A DNA stretch of 64,000 bases, taken from assembly GCA_902560185.1 (NCBI GenBank), contig CACEKW010000001.1, positions 48,001 to 112,000 on the forward strand, read 5' to 3'. The translations under genes and the position numbers were made by a program. The DNA is from an uncultured Pelagibacteraceae bacterium (GTDB lineage Bacteria; Pseudomonadota; Alphaproteobacteria; Pelagibacterales; Pelagibacteraceae). Below the pieces are notes generated by a model that was given only the letters and a program-made list of their open reading frames with translations, was not told the DNA's origin and did not search any database. Shown one piece after another: positions 56,901 through 64,000 of this stretch (within the stretch, counting starts at the first letter, position 1; each line of letters begins with the position of its first letter).

Positions 56901-58481
56901 ATGGAAATAAAAAACCTAAAGTTGTTAGACTGCACTTTAAGAGATGGTGGGTATTACAATAATTGGAAATTTAAAATTAAGGATGCCAATAAATATCTTA
57001 AACAAATTTACACAGCAGGAGTTGATGTAGTTGAGATTGGCTTTAATTTCTTCGATAAGGACTCTAAATACGGCAAATTTGCTTATGCTAATAAAGAATT
57101 GGCTAAAAAACTTGTTAAATCAAATAAAACGAAATTAGCAATCATGATTAATGGAACTGATTTTTTTAAAATAAAAGGTAATTACAAAAAATATCTAAAT
57201 AAAAATTTTAAAAATGAGAAATTGCACTATCAGATTATTAGGATAGCTGCACATTACAGAGATATTGAAAATATTTTAAAATACATAAAACATCTAAAAA
57301 AATTAAATTACAAAATTTGTTTCAACTTGATGCAAATTAATAACATTTCTAACAAACAACTTGAAAACTGTTTAAAAAAACTTGCTAAAACTGAAAGTGT
57401 GGATGTCTTTTATTTTGCAGACTCTTTTGGAAATTTGAAACCAAGTAATATTAAATCAATATGTAAAGTTATCAAAAAAAACTGGAAGAAAGAAATTGGT
57501 ATTCATGCGCATGATAATTGTGGCCGAGCTCTTAGAAATTCACTTCAAGCCTTTAAAGATGGTGTGACTTGGATTGATGGCACTATTCAAGGTATGGGTC
57601 GGGGAGCTGGAAATGTAAAAACTGAAAGTTTATTAAAACAATTTGAATATTTAAAATACAATCCAACAGGCGTTAATAATATTTCAAAAAAATATTTTTT
57701 AAATCTAAAAAAAAAATACAAATGGGGAAAATCAAATTATTATAAGATAGCTGCTAATTATAATATTCATCCAACCTACATCCAAATGCTACAGAACGAT
57801 AATAGATACTCAGCATCTGAGAAGCTTGCTTCTATAAATTCTTTGAAAAAAATTGTTTCAACTAGTTATGATCCTAGGATACTAGAAGAAACATTTATAA
57901 ATAATAAAAAATTTAAAGGTAAATGGGACGCAACAAATTGGTGTTTAAATAAAGATGTTTTAATACTTGGTCAAGGTCCAAGTCTTAATAATAAAAATAA
58001 TATAAAAAAAATAGAAGAACATATTCTCAAAACAAAATCTACTGTTATTGCAATTAATCTTAACAAATATGTATCCGAAACTCTTATCGATTATTATGTT
58101 TCTGCTAATGAGATTAGAATTCCGCTAGATCAATACAAATATGATAATTTAAAAAAGCCCATAATTATTCCAAAGTTTAAATTAGAGAAATTAAAAAAGA
58201 AAATTAATAAAGTAAAATTCCTTGATTATGGTGTGGTTGTTAGAAATAATAAATTCGAATTTTATAAAAATTTTTCTGTAATACCTTTTAATCTTACATT
58301 TGCTTATGCTGTGGCTTTAGCCTTACAAGGGAAAGCTAAAAAAATTTATTTTGCTGGTTTTGATGGATACAAAAAAAATCATCGTCTTTCAAATGAGATG
58401 CAAAAAACAATTGATATAATTTTAAAATCAAATAAATCGTTGAAATTAGCTTCATTGACTAAAACTAAGTATAGTTTTTAA
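56901..58481 (+). CDS. HMGL-type aldolase fused to a Cst-II/DUF115-like domain
   Basis: Two domains. Residues 1-~280 form an HMG-CoA lyase/4-hydroxy-2-oxovalerate aldolase-type TIM barrel: LLDCTLRDGGYYNNW and the metal-binding GIHAHDNCGRALRNSL with GMGRGAGN. Residues ~350-526 have VLILGQGPSLNN and TFAYAVALALQGKAKKIYFAGFDGY. This pattern recalls Campylobacter Cst-II sialyltransferases and DUF115 proteins. The next gene is KdsB-like. A role in making and perhaps transferring an ulosonic acid is an inference. 526 residues, strong ATG after operator D. Confidence 0.75.
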   Translation: MEIKNLKLLDCTLRDGGYYNNWKFKIKDANKYLKQIYTAGVDVVEIGFNFFDKDSKYGKFAYANKELAKKLVKSNKTKLAIMINGTDFFKIKGNYKKYLNKNFKNEKLHYQIIRIAAHYRDIENILKYIKHLKKLNYKICFNLMQINNISNKQLENCLKKLAKTESVDVFYFADSFGNLKPSNIKSICKVIKKNWKKEIGIHAHDNCGRALRNSLQAFKDGVTWIDGTIQGMGRGAGNVKTESLLKQFEYLKYNPTGVNNISKKYFLNLKKKYKWGKSNYYKIAANYNIHPTYIQMLQNDNRYSASEKLASINSLKKIVSTSYDPRILEETFINNKKFKGKWDATNWCLNKDVLILGQGPSLNNKNNIKKIEEHILKTKSTVIAINLNKYVSETLIDYYVSANEIRIPLDQYKYDNLKKPIIIPKFKLEKLKKKINKVKFLDYGVVVRNNKFEFYKNFSVIPFNLTFAYAVALALQGKAKKIYFAGFDGYKKNHRLSNEMQKTIDIILKSNKSLKLASLTKTKYSF

Positions 58482-58488
58482 AAAATTA

Positions 58489-59244
58489 ATGCAAAGAAAC
58501 TCTGATTTTATAGTTGTAATACCAGCCAGATATGGATCGAAAAGATTCCCTGGTAAACCTCTAAAAAAAATTTTGGGAATACCAATGATTATAAGAACTT
58601 GTTTGCAATGTCTCAAAATTGTAAAAAACTCTCAATTGATTGTTGCTACTGACGATATAAAAATTAAAAAATGTTGCGAAAAGTATTCTATTAACTCAAT
58701 TTTAACCTCAAAAAAATGTAAAACAGGCACTGATAGAGTTGCAGAAGTTGCAAAAAAAATTAAGGCAAGAAATTATATAAATGTGCAAGGAGATGAACCC
58801 ATATTTAATCCAGATGATCTAAGTAGAATGTTAAAAGAGTCAAAACGGAATAAAAATAAGATATTACTTGGATACACCAAAATCAAAAATAGAATTAATT
58901 GTAATAATATAAATATTCCAAAAGTTGTTTTTGACAAAAACGAAAATTTACTTTACTCATCAAGATCTACAATACCATCTTCAAAAAAAAATAAAAAATC
59001 TCCATGCTGGCGCCAAGTTCTGGTATATTCATTTCCTAGATCAAAAATATTAAAATTTTATCAAATTAAAAAAAAAACAACACTAGAAAAAATTGAAGAT
59101 ATTGAAATTTTAAGATTTTTAGAAATTGGGTTTAATGTAAAGTTGGTAAAAATGTCTAACAAATCCTATCCGGTAGATACAAGGAAAGATCTTTATCAAG
59201 TAGAAAAATTTTTAAGTAAAAAAAAAATTAACTTAATATTATAA
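58489..59244 (+). CDS. KdsB-like CMP-3-deoxy-ulosonate synthetase
   Basis: Cytidylyltransferase that activates a 3-deoxy-ulosonic acid as its CMP derivative. VVIPARYGSKRFPGKPLKKI, VATDD, KTGTDRVAEV, NVQGDEPIF and the C-terminal IEDIEILRFLEIG and VDTRKDL match the KdsB family. 251 residues. It lies 7 bp after the aldolase fusion, so its substrate is probably that enzyme's product rather than housekeeping Kdo, although a second Kdo activator is possible. Confidence 0.85.
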   Translation: MQRNSDFIVVIPARYGSKRFPGKPLKKILGIPMIIRTCLQCLKIVKNSQLIVATDDIKIKKCCEKYSINSILTSKKCKTGTDRVAEVAKKIKARNYINVQGDEPIFNPDDLSRMLKESKRNKNKILLGYTKIKNRINCNNINIPKVVFDKNENLLYSSRSTIPSSKKNKKSPCWRQVLVYSFPRSKILKFYQIKKKTTLEKIEDIEILRFLEIGFNVKLVKMSNKSYPVDTRKDLYQVEKFLSKKKINLIL

Positions 59245-59273
59245 ATAAAAAGAAAATTAATTTTTTACTTGAG

Positions 59274-60113
59274 CTATAATTTTTTAATTTTAATTTCTTT
59301 TCCAGAAATTTCTTTTCTTAAATACATGTCGACAATTTCATCATTAAAGGTTTTATAAATTATTTCCAACATATGAGGTTTCCAATCAGACTTTTTAAAT
59401 AGTTTGCCTCGTGTTTCTAGAGATTTATCAATTTTTACCGGAGTATTTTTTTTAATTCTTTGTCTGAGGTGTAAAAAAACTTTTTTTAAATCACGCATAG
59501 CTGCTAAAATTGCTTCAGCTGCAACATCGTGCATTGAATAACCAAATCTTAATTTTGGTTTATTTTGATGGATAATTTCTCCCGTATCAATTTTAAGATT
59601 TTTGTTATCAACATTTTTGTTTAAAAGGTGATATGTAGTGCCTGCCATTTGTGGTTCTAATAAAAGAAATGGCCAAAACATCGTTATTGAACCTTTGTAA
59701 TGCGGAAGAAGACCTAAATGTAGATTAAGAATATATTTTGGTAAAATTTTTAAATATTCTTTTTTTAAAATTGGGATTCCACTCGTGAAACATAAATCAA
59801 TTTTATTTTTTTTGAAAAAATTTTTATCTTTAAAAATTTTGTTTAGATCATTTATGAATTCAACTTTTTTTTGATGAAAATTTTCTTTTATTGTAAATTT
59901 GAATCTTTTATTTTCCGCTTCAAACCTTTTATTAAAATGTAATTTCCATAATTTTTTTAATCTTATTCTTAGTTTTTTTGGAGCTTTAGGGATTTCCGGC
60001 TCTTTTTTTTTTACAACATAAATTTTGATTATCTTTACAAAACTTATTTTTGAAAAATACTCTAGAGCAACTTGGTTTCTTTTATGATCAGTGCATATAA
60101 TTATAATGTTCAT
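59274..60113 (-). CDS. Formyltransferase, probable sugar N-formyltransferase
   Basis: Formyl-THF-dependent transferase. The catalytic core is LCFTSGIPILKKEYL and NLHLGLLPHYKGSITMFWPF (Asn, His and the later Asp of the family) and LKIDTGEII. Unlike Met-tRNA formyltransferase it lacks the C-terminal tRNA-binding domain and is 279 residues, like VioF/WlaRD-type enzymes. Its start overlaps the aminotransferase stop by one base, which points to an amino sugar substrate. Confidence 0.82.
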   Translation of the reverse strand: MNIIIICTDHKRNQVALEYFSKISFVKIIKIYVVKKKEPEIPKAPKKLRIRLKKLWKLHFNKRFEAENKRFKFTIKENFHQKKVEFINDLNKIFKDKNFFKKNKIDLCFTSGIPILKKEYLKILPKYILNLHLGLLPHYKGSITMFWPFLLLEPQMAGTTYHLLNKNVDNKNLKIDTGEIIHQNKPKLRFGYSMHDVAAEAILAAMRDLKKVFLHLRQRIKKNTPVKIDKSLETRGKLFKKSDWKPHMLEIIYKTFNDEIVDMYLRKEISGKEIKIKKL

Positions 60114-61258
60114 TATTCACAATTTTTTTTTTTTTTAAAAAAGACATTAATTAAATCACACACTTTAACTTGTTGTGAATATTTAAGGTTTGTATAATAA
60201 GGTAAACTTATTAATTCTTGAGCAACATTGTTTGTTATTTGCATTGATCCCTTTCTATCTTTTTTAAATAATGAATAAATATGATTTGGTGTCCAATGCA
60301 GTCCTGTTAAAATATTTTTTTTTCTTAAAAATTTTCTTAAATTATCTCTGTGTTGTTTTTTTACTCTTATATAATAAATAAAAGGAACTACATTATTAAA
60401 ATCACTATTTGGTATTTTAATATTAGAATTATTTTTAAAAAGTCTATTATAGTTTTTTGCTAATTTTTTTTTTTTAGTTAATATTTGTTCTATTTTTTTC
60501 ATTTGCTCTATTCCTATTGCTGCATGAACATTTGTCATTCTGTTCTGCAAGCCGACTAGTTGAACGTCAGATATAATTTTTTTTTTACTTGAAAACGCAA
60601 CGTTGGGTTGAACTGCAAAACCTAATTGCCTGATAGCTTTTAATTCATTTAACTCTTTTTTTGTATTAACTACGATTGCACCACCATCAATGCTTGTTAT
60701 AGTTTTAATAGGATCAAAACTAAACATCACAATGTCTGTAAAAGTACCAACTCTTTTATTTTTATAAACAGATCCAAAAGAATGTGCAGCGTCTTGTATT
60801 ATTCTTATTTTTTTGTATTTTTTTTTAATTTTATGCAGTGCTTCATAATCAACCAAATTACCAGAGTAGTCGACTGCAATAATAGCTTTGGTTTTTTTAT
60901 TTATAAGTTTAGAGGCTTTGTTTACGTCCAAACAAAGTGTTTTTTCTTCAACGTCACAAAAAACAGGTTTTGCTCCTATAAATTTAATTGCTTGAGCCCC
61001 AGCAATAAAATTCAGTGAAGGTAAAATAACCTCATCACCTCTATTTACCTTGGCTATCATCAGGCTCATTAATAAAGCATCACTACCTGTGCTAACACAA
61101 CAAACAAATTTTTTTTTATTTTTTAAAAACTTTTCTAGTTTTTTTTCAAATATCTCGACATAAGAACCCAATCCTAGCCAACCTTCTTTTAAAACCTTTG
61201 TTACAGAACTAATCTCCTTGTTATTTAAAGTAGGCCATGAAACAGGAATATTTTTCAT
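60113..61258 (-). CDS. DegT/DnrJ/EryC1/StrS sugar aminotransferase
   Basis: PLP enzyme that converts a keto-sugar nucleotide to an amino sugar. The N-terminus has WPTLNNKEISSVTKVLKEGWLGLG, CVSTGSDALLMSL and IIQDAAHSFGSVY. The PLP-binding lysine is in FSFDPIKTITSIDGGAIV. 381 residues, family length. The likely substrate is a 4-keto-6-deoxy hexose, possibly the Gmd product (perosamine-type) or the RfbG product. Followed by the formyltransferase. Confidence 0.9.
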   Translation of the reverse strand: MKNIPVSWPTLNNKEISSVTKVLKEGWLGLGSYVEIFEKKLEKFLKNKKKFVCCVSTGSDALLMSLMIAKVNRGDEVILPSLNFIAGAQAIKFIGAKPVFCDVEEKTLCLDVNKASKLINKKTKAIIAVDYSGNLVDYEALHKIKKKYKKIRIIQDAAHSFGSVYKNKRVGTFTDIVMFSFDPIKTITSIDGGAIVVNTKKELNELKAIRQLGFAVQPNVAFSSKKKIISDVQLVGLQNRMTNVHAAIGIEQMKKIEQILTKKKKLAKNYNRLFKNNSNIKIPNSDFNNVVPFIYYIRVKKQHRDNLRKFLRKKNILTGLHWTPNHIYSLFKKDRKGSMQITNNVAQELISLPYYTNLKYSQQVKVCDLINVFFKKKKNCE

Positions 61259-61282
61259 TTTTTTAATTTTTACTTTGAAAGA

Positions 61283-62464
61283 CTAAACGTTACATCTATC
61301 ACATGGTTTTTTATTAATTCTATTATTGTTTAGATGTAGCTCCCTGAGGTCGTTAAATTTTTTACTATTCCAAATATTTTTTATACTATTATTGTTTACG
61401 TTTCCCGGAGATAGCAAACTTAAATAATCCTCATCACATGGATTAGTTGTTCCATCCCACCAAACATATAATTTTTCCCATAAAAAATCACATGGATTGT
61501 TTTTTTCAATTATTTTTGGATTGTTATATGTATCCCACCTATTTTGCACTTTAACATAGGAAACTGTATCAACTTTGTCTTTCCAAAAATTATAAAAATC
61601 ATTTTCATTTTGGTCTGGATGGAAATATACTCCAGAAATTCTAATTTCTAATTTAGAGTTTTTATAATCTGATTTCCTAATTCTATTTATTAGGTCTATG
61701 TTTTTTAATAATTTTTTAAAATTTCCACCTCTCCTTATCTTGCTGTAAAGATCTGGATCGTTTGCATCACAACTAATTACTAATATATTAATATTGCTCT
61801 GCAAAATTGCATGCGATATTTTTTCTGTAATTGCTGATCCATTAGAGTTTATTTTAATATCATAAAATTTTTTATCTCTGAGATAATTAACCATATCAAT
61901 GAATTCACTATTGATCATTGGTTCCCCTCTGCTCCCAAGACTTATTGCACCCGCACCTTCTTTAGAACATTCATCTATTACTTTTTTGAATAGCTTTAAA
62001 TTCATTTTTCCCATCATTTCTTTATTACTATTTTTTTTAATATCATCTCCTGTGAACTTATTGTCCATCTGGTAACACATTACGCACCTTAAATTGCATA
62101 TACTTGCTGGTTCTAGTAAAACATGAGTCGGAAAATTTGAAAGATATTTTTTTTCTGGGTAAACTTTAAACTTATATCTATAAACCAAGTATTCAATTTT
62201 TGATTTAAAATTCTTACAATTATTCAAGTAAAAATTTTCTTGATGAGTCCAACTAAAAGGAAGTCTATTATTTTTTTCAAGGGTTAAACAAATATCATCA
62301 ATTATTTTATTATCTTCTTCTTTTAAAAAATATTTTTTTGCATTCTCAATTTCAGAAATATTTAAATTAAAGTTTTCAACTGTTCCAAAATATTGACTTT
62401 TGTGTGTTGATGAACTCTGTTTTTTATCTGGCGTCTTGTTTAATTTATAAAAATCTTTAAGCAT
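61283..62464 (-). CDS. Radical SAM protein with SPASM-like C-terminus
   Basis: The iron-sulfur motif CNLRCVMC (C-x3-C-x2-C) lies near residue 125 in LLEPASICNLRCVMCYQ. A barrel follows with SLGSRGEPMINSEF. The C-terminus has DEDYLSLLSPGNVNNNSIKNIW and ends KPCDRCNV, giving extra cysteines like SPASM auxiliary clusters. 393 residues. It overlaps the upstream LA_1612-like gene by 8 bp. The reaction is unknown; glycan-locus radical SAM enzymes often modify sugars or peptides. Confidence 0.82.
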   Translation of the reverse strand: MLKDFYKLNKTPDKKQSSSTHKSQYFGTVENFNLNISEIENAKKYFLKEEDNKIIDDICLTLEKNNRLPFSWTHQENFYLNNCKNFKSKIEYLVYRYKFKVYPEKKYLSNFPTHVLLEPASICNLRCVMCYQMDNKFTGDDIKKNSNKEMMGKMNLKLFKKVIDECSKEGAGAISLGSRGEPMINSEFIDMVNYLRDKKFYDIKINSNGSAITEKISHAILQSNINILVISCDANDPDLYSKIRRGGNFKKLLKNIDLINRIRKSDYKNSKLEIRISGVYFHPDQNENDFYNFWKDKVDTVSYVKVQNRWDTYNNPKIIEKNNPCDFLWEKLYVWWDGTTNPCDEDYLSLLSPGNVNNNSIKNIWNSKKFNDLRELHLNNNRINKKPCDRCNV

Positions 62465-63614
62465 TTTTAGTAGTAATATTATTTTCTTTTAATATATTTA
62501 AAAATATTGAATTATTCTTATCATAATCTATGACTTTCTTTATATTTTTATTGTTTTGCTTAAACCATGTAAATTTATTTGTTTTTAGAACATAATTAAA
62601 TACTCTCTTAATTTCACTTGTATTGTGCTTATTAAAACTACACCAAAAAGTACCTTTTTTTCCCAAACCTTCAAATGCGCCGTAGCTATAATGATAAATC
62701 TCATTATTTCGTGATTTGAAGTTTATTAAACCAGCTTTTCCACCTTTGGCTAGAAATTCAGCTACCAAAGTGGAATAGGTAGCAAATAAGTATTTATATT
62801 TAAGTATAATATTATAGCTAGTTACATTTTTATCCATAATGAAATTAATTTTATTTTTAAACACTCTCTTATAAAAGTTCTTTTCTTTTATAAAATTTTT
62901 TTTATCTTTTCTATACCTTGGGAGAATGTTAAATTTAATTTTTTCTTTTTTTGCTAAATTGTTTAGGTGATAAGCTACAATATTTTCATTTTCACTTTTT
63001 TTATCATTAGTACAACTATAATTTGAGACAAATATTATTTCTTTTTTTTGATTTGAAAAATTAATTTTTTTAATATTGTTTTCAAAAGATCCTATTGTGT
63101 AAAAATTACCCTTAATTGTTTTTGAATAAAAACTTTTTGTAAAATCATTATAAAGAAGAACATAGTCAACAAAAAAAAATTTTTTACTATTTGCGGGAAA
63201 ATATATTTTATCTTTAATAATTCCATCAATTTTAGACCTTTTGCCCTTTTGAAGCATTAAAGTCTTAATACCTGTTTTTTTGCTAAGTTTATAAAAAATT
63301 GTGTGGTAATCAAAAGCTGTTAAAATAAGTTTTGGAGAAACATGTTTAATAAATTCAGCACAATAATCTAATGAACTAAATTTGAACTTTATTAAACATT
63401 TTAATAATATACCAAAATTAATTTCCTCTCCTCTTCTATACAAATATGTAAAATCATCTTTTTTCAAATATTTTAAAAATGGATTATAAATTCCATCAAA
63501 TAAAATGAATTTATTTTTTTTGGGAAGTGTAAACTTCCATCTACAAAAAAATAAATATTTAATCAAAAATATAAATCTTTTTAAGTCAAAAAATATTTTA
63601 TCTATAAGAACCAT
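62457..63614 (-). CDS. Putative surface carbohydrate biosynthesis protein (LA_1612/TIGR04396-like)
   Basis: A 385-residue protein without signal peptide but with an early hydrophobic segment (about 15-27). The pattern FILFDGIYNPFL, RRGEEINFGIL, IIFVSNYS and a late YLFATYSTLVAEFLAKGGKAGLINFKS resembles the surface-carbohydrate family first noted in Leptospira O-antigen loci, probably GT-B-like. First gene of the leftward unit ending with the formyltransferase. Site E lies 36 bp upstream. Confidence 0.55.
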   Translation of the reverse strand: MVLIDKIFFDLKRFIFLIKYLFFCRWKFTLPKKNKFILFDGIYNPFLKYLKKDDFTYLYRRGEEINFGILLKCLIKFKFSSLDYCAEFIKHVSPKLILTAFDYHTIFYKLSKKTGIKTLMLQKGKRSKIDGIIKDKIYFPANSKKFFFVDYVLLYNDFTKSFYSKTIKGNFYTIGSFENNIKKINFSNQKKEIIFVSNYSCTNDKKSENENIVAYHLNNLAKKEKIKFNILPRYRKDKKNFIKEKNFYKRVFKNKINFIMDKNVTSYNIILKYKYLFATYSTLVAEFLAKGGKAGLINFKSRNNEIYHYSYGAFEGLGKKGTFWCSFNKHNTSEIKRVFNYVLKTNKFTWFKQNNKNIKKVIDYDKNNSIFLNILKENNITTKNA

Positions 63615-63649
63615 TTAAAAATATAATAATTTAACATATATTTAAAGCT

Positions 63650-63666
63650 TGTACAATTATTGAACA
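63650..63666. promoter_or_regulatory. Operator site E, near-perfect 17-bp palindrome
   Basis: TGTACAATTATTGAACA differs from the perfect palindrome at one base. It lies between the divergent genes starting at 63614 (minus) and 63721 (plus) and could control both. Confidence 0.6.
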
Positions 63667-63720
63667 ATGATATATTTATTTCATATATATTTAATTTTAC
63701 ATAATATAAAAAAAAAATTC

Positions 63721-64000
63721 ATGAACTATCAAACTAATCTAAGTGAAATATCCGAAAAAGTTAAAAACTTTGGTGTAATAAAAAAAGAGAACTGGCTAGA
63801 TCAAGAAGATATAAAAAAAACCAAATTGATAATAGAAAAAATAAATTGTGCCAAAGGGAACAATGATGGAGTTTTTTACTTAAATCTTAAATTTAAAATT
63901 ATTGATCTTTTTAAATTAAAATTTGAGAAAATAGCCTATGAAAAATACTTTGTAAATCTATCCAAAAAACTTGGTTTAAAAAAAATAGCCGATCAAATTT
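63721..64000 (+). CDS. Partial gene, possibly phytanoyl-CoA dioxygenase (PhyH) family
   Basis: An open frame from ATG at 63721 runs off the window edge (93 codons). The beginning, VKNFGVIKKENWLDQEDIKK, resembles the N-termini of PhyH-type Fe/2-oxoglutarate dioxygenases, where a 'GVVVIKNFLS' pattern starts the fold. The catalytic histidines would be beyond the window, so the assignment is weak. It is divergent from 63614 and shares operator E. Confidence 0.4.
   Translation, partial: MNYQTNLSEISEKVKNFGVIKKENWLDQEDIKKTKLIIEKINCAKGNNDGVFYLNLKFKIIDLFKLKFEKIAYEKYFVNLSKKLGLKKIADQI

Larger units (their letters stand above)
26420..64000. other. Surface-glycan hypervariable island (left part)
   Basis: From the 5S gene to the window end almost every gene concerns nucleotide sugars, glycosyl transfer, glycan polymerisation, export or decoration. 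The gene direction changes often, and intergenic gaps with operators and one truncated gene start are present, unlike the compact core on the left. The right boundary is outside the window. The position beside 5S corresponds to the region known in SAR11 as hypervariable region 2. That identity is inferred from gene content and position. Confidence 0.85.

Noticed and set aside
26420..64000. Insertion sequences, integrase or CRISPR array driving the island
   Set aside because: No transposase, integrase, regularly spaced repeats or long terminal repeats were found. Variation is more likely by homologous recombination.

Overview
The window looks like a streamlined, very AT-rich marine alphaproteobacterium of the SAR11 / Candidatus Pelagibacter type. 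The support is A/T homopolymers throughout, near-zero intergenic spacing with many ATGA and TAATG overlaps, the alphaproteobacterial order of tol-pal, tilS, ftsH, folP and glmM, a DUF1013 (TrcR) gene, a three-gene transhydrogenase, and a 5S rRNA gene with no 23S beside it at the edge of a surface-polysaccharide island. Assignment to a named strain is not possible from the sequence alone.

Core region, 1-26419. A long leftward block (1-14267) carries a partial thiD, glmM, folP, ftsH, tilS, cpoB, the Tol-Pal envelope machine (pal, tolB, tolA, tolR, tolQ), a phage-type RuvC-like nuclease, yebC, a YmdB-like phosphoesterase, a 5-formyl-THF cyclo-ligase, zapA and a coiled-coil protein. A rightward block (14323-22528) carries tkt, gap, pgk, fba, thiE, efp, suhB, rpmE, trcR, rpsU and an initiator tRNA. 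A leftward block follows: tal, pntB, pntA2, pntA1, a cytochrome oxidase subunit IV peptide, rpmJ and 5S rRNA.

Island, 26420-64000. Everything to the right of 5S is accessory surface-glycan chemistry, matching the position of the SAR11 hypervariable region known to separate 23S from 5S. It encodes GDP-sugar enzymes (Gmd, Fcl, a GDP-mannose 3,5-epimerase-like protein), GalE, a WecA-like initiating transferase, glycosyltransferases, a GtrA-like protein, an O-antigen ligase/polymerase, a PIG-L deacetylase, a carbamoyltransferase, a CDP-6-deoxyhexose set (RfbF, RfbG, reductase), and an aminotransferase plus formyltransferase pair for an N-formyl amino sugar.

The most notable part is 43-64 kb. A complete 2-aminoethylphosphonate pathway (PEP mutase fused to a cytidylyltransferase, phosphonopyruvate decarboxylase, AEP aminotransferase) lies with a LicD-type transferase, an LIC12162-type transferase and an ABC exporter. 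This suggests CMP-activated phosphonate attached to an exported glycan. Nearby, a two-domain protein (HMGL-type aldolase plus a Cst-II/DUF115-like domain) precedes a KdsB-like CMP-sugar synthetase, which may make, activate and transfer an unusual ulosonic acid. A small EPS-associated MarR-type regulator lies in the middle. A 17-bp palindrome, TGTTCAA-N3-TTGAACA, occurs five times in noncoding DNA, including next to the regulator's own start, and in most cases adjoins a plausible -10 box. I propose it as the operator of a local regulon.

Three genes (5-formyl-THF cyclo-ligase, tkt, and a sugar-dehydrogenase-like gene) are each broken by a single base in an A-run. A short epimerase-like N-terminus at 52270-52335 looks like a scar of cassette exchange. 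No CRISPR array, insertion sequence or prophage was seen.
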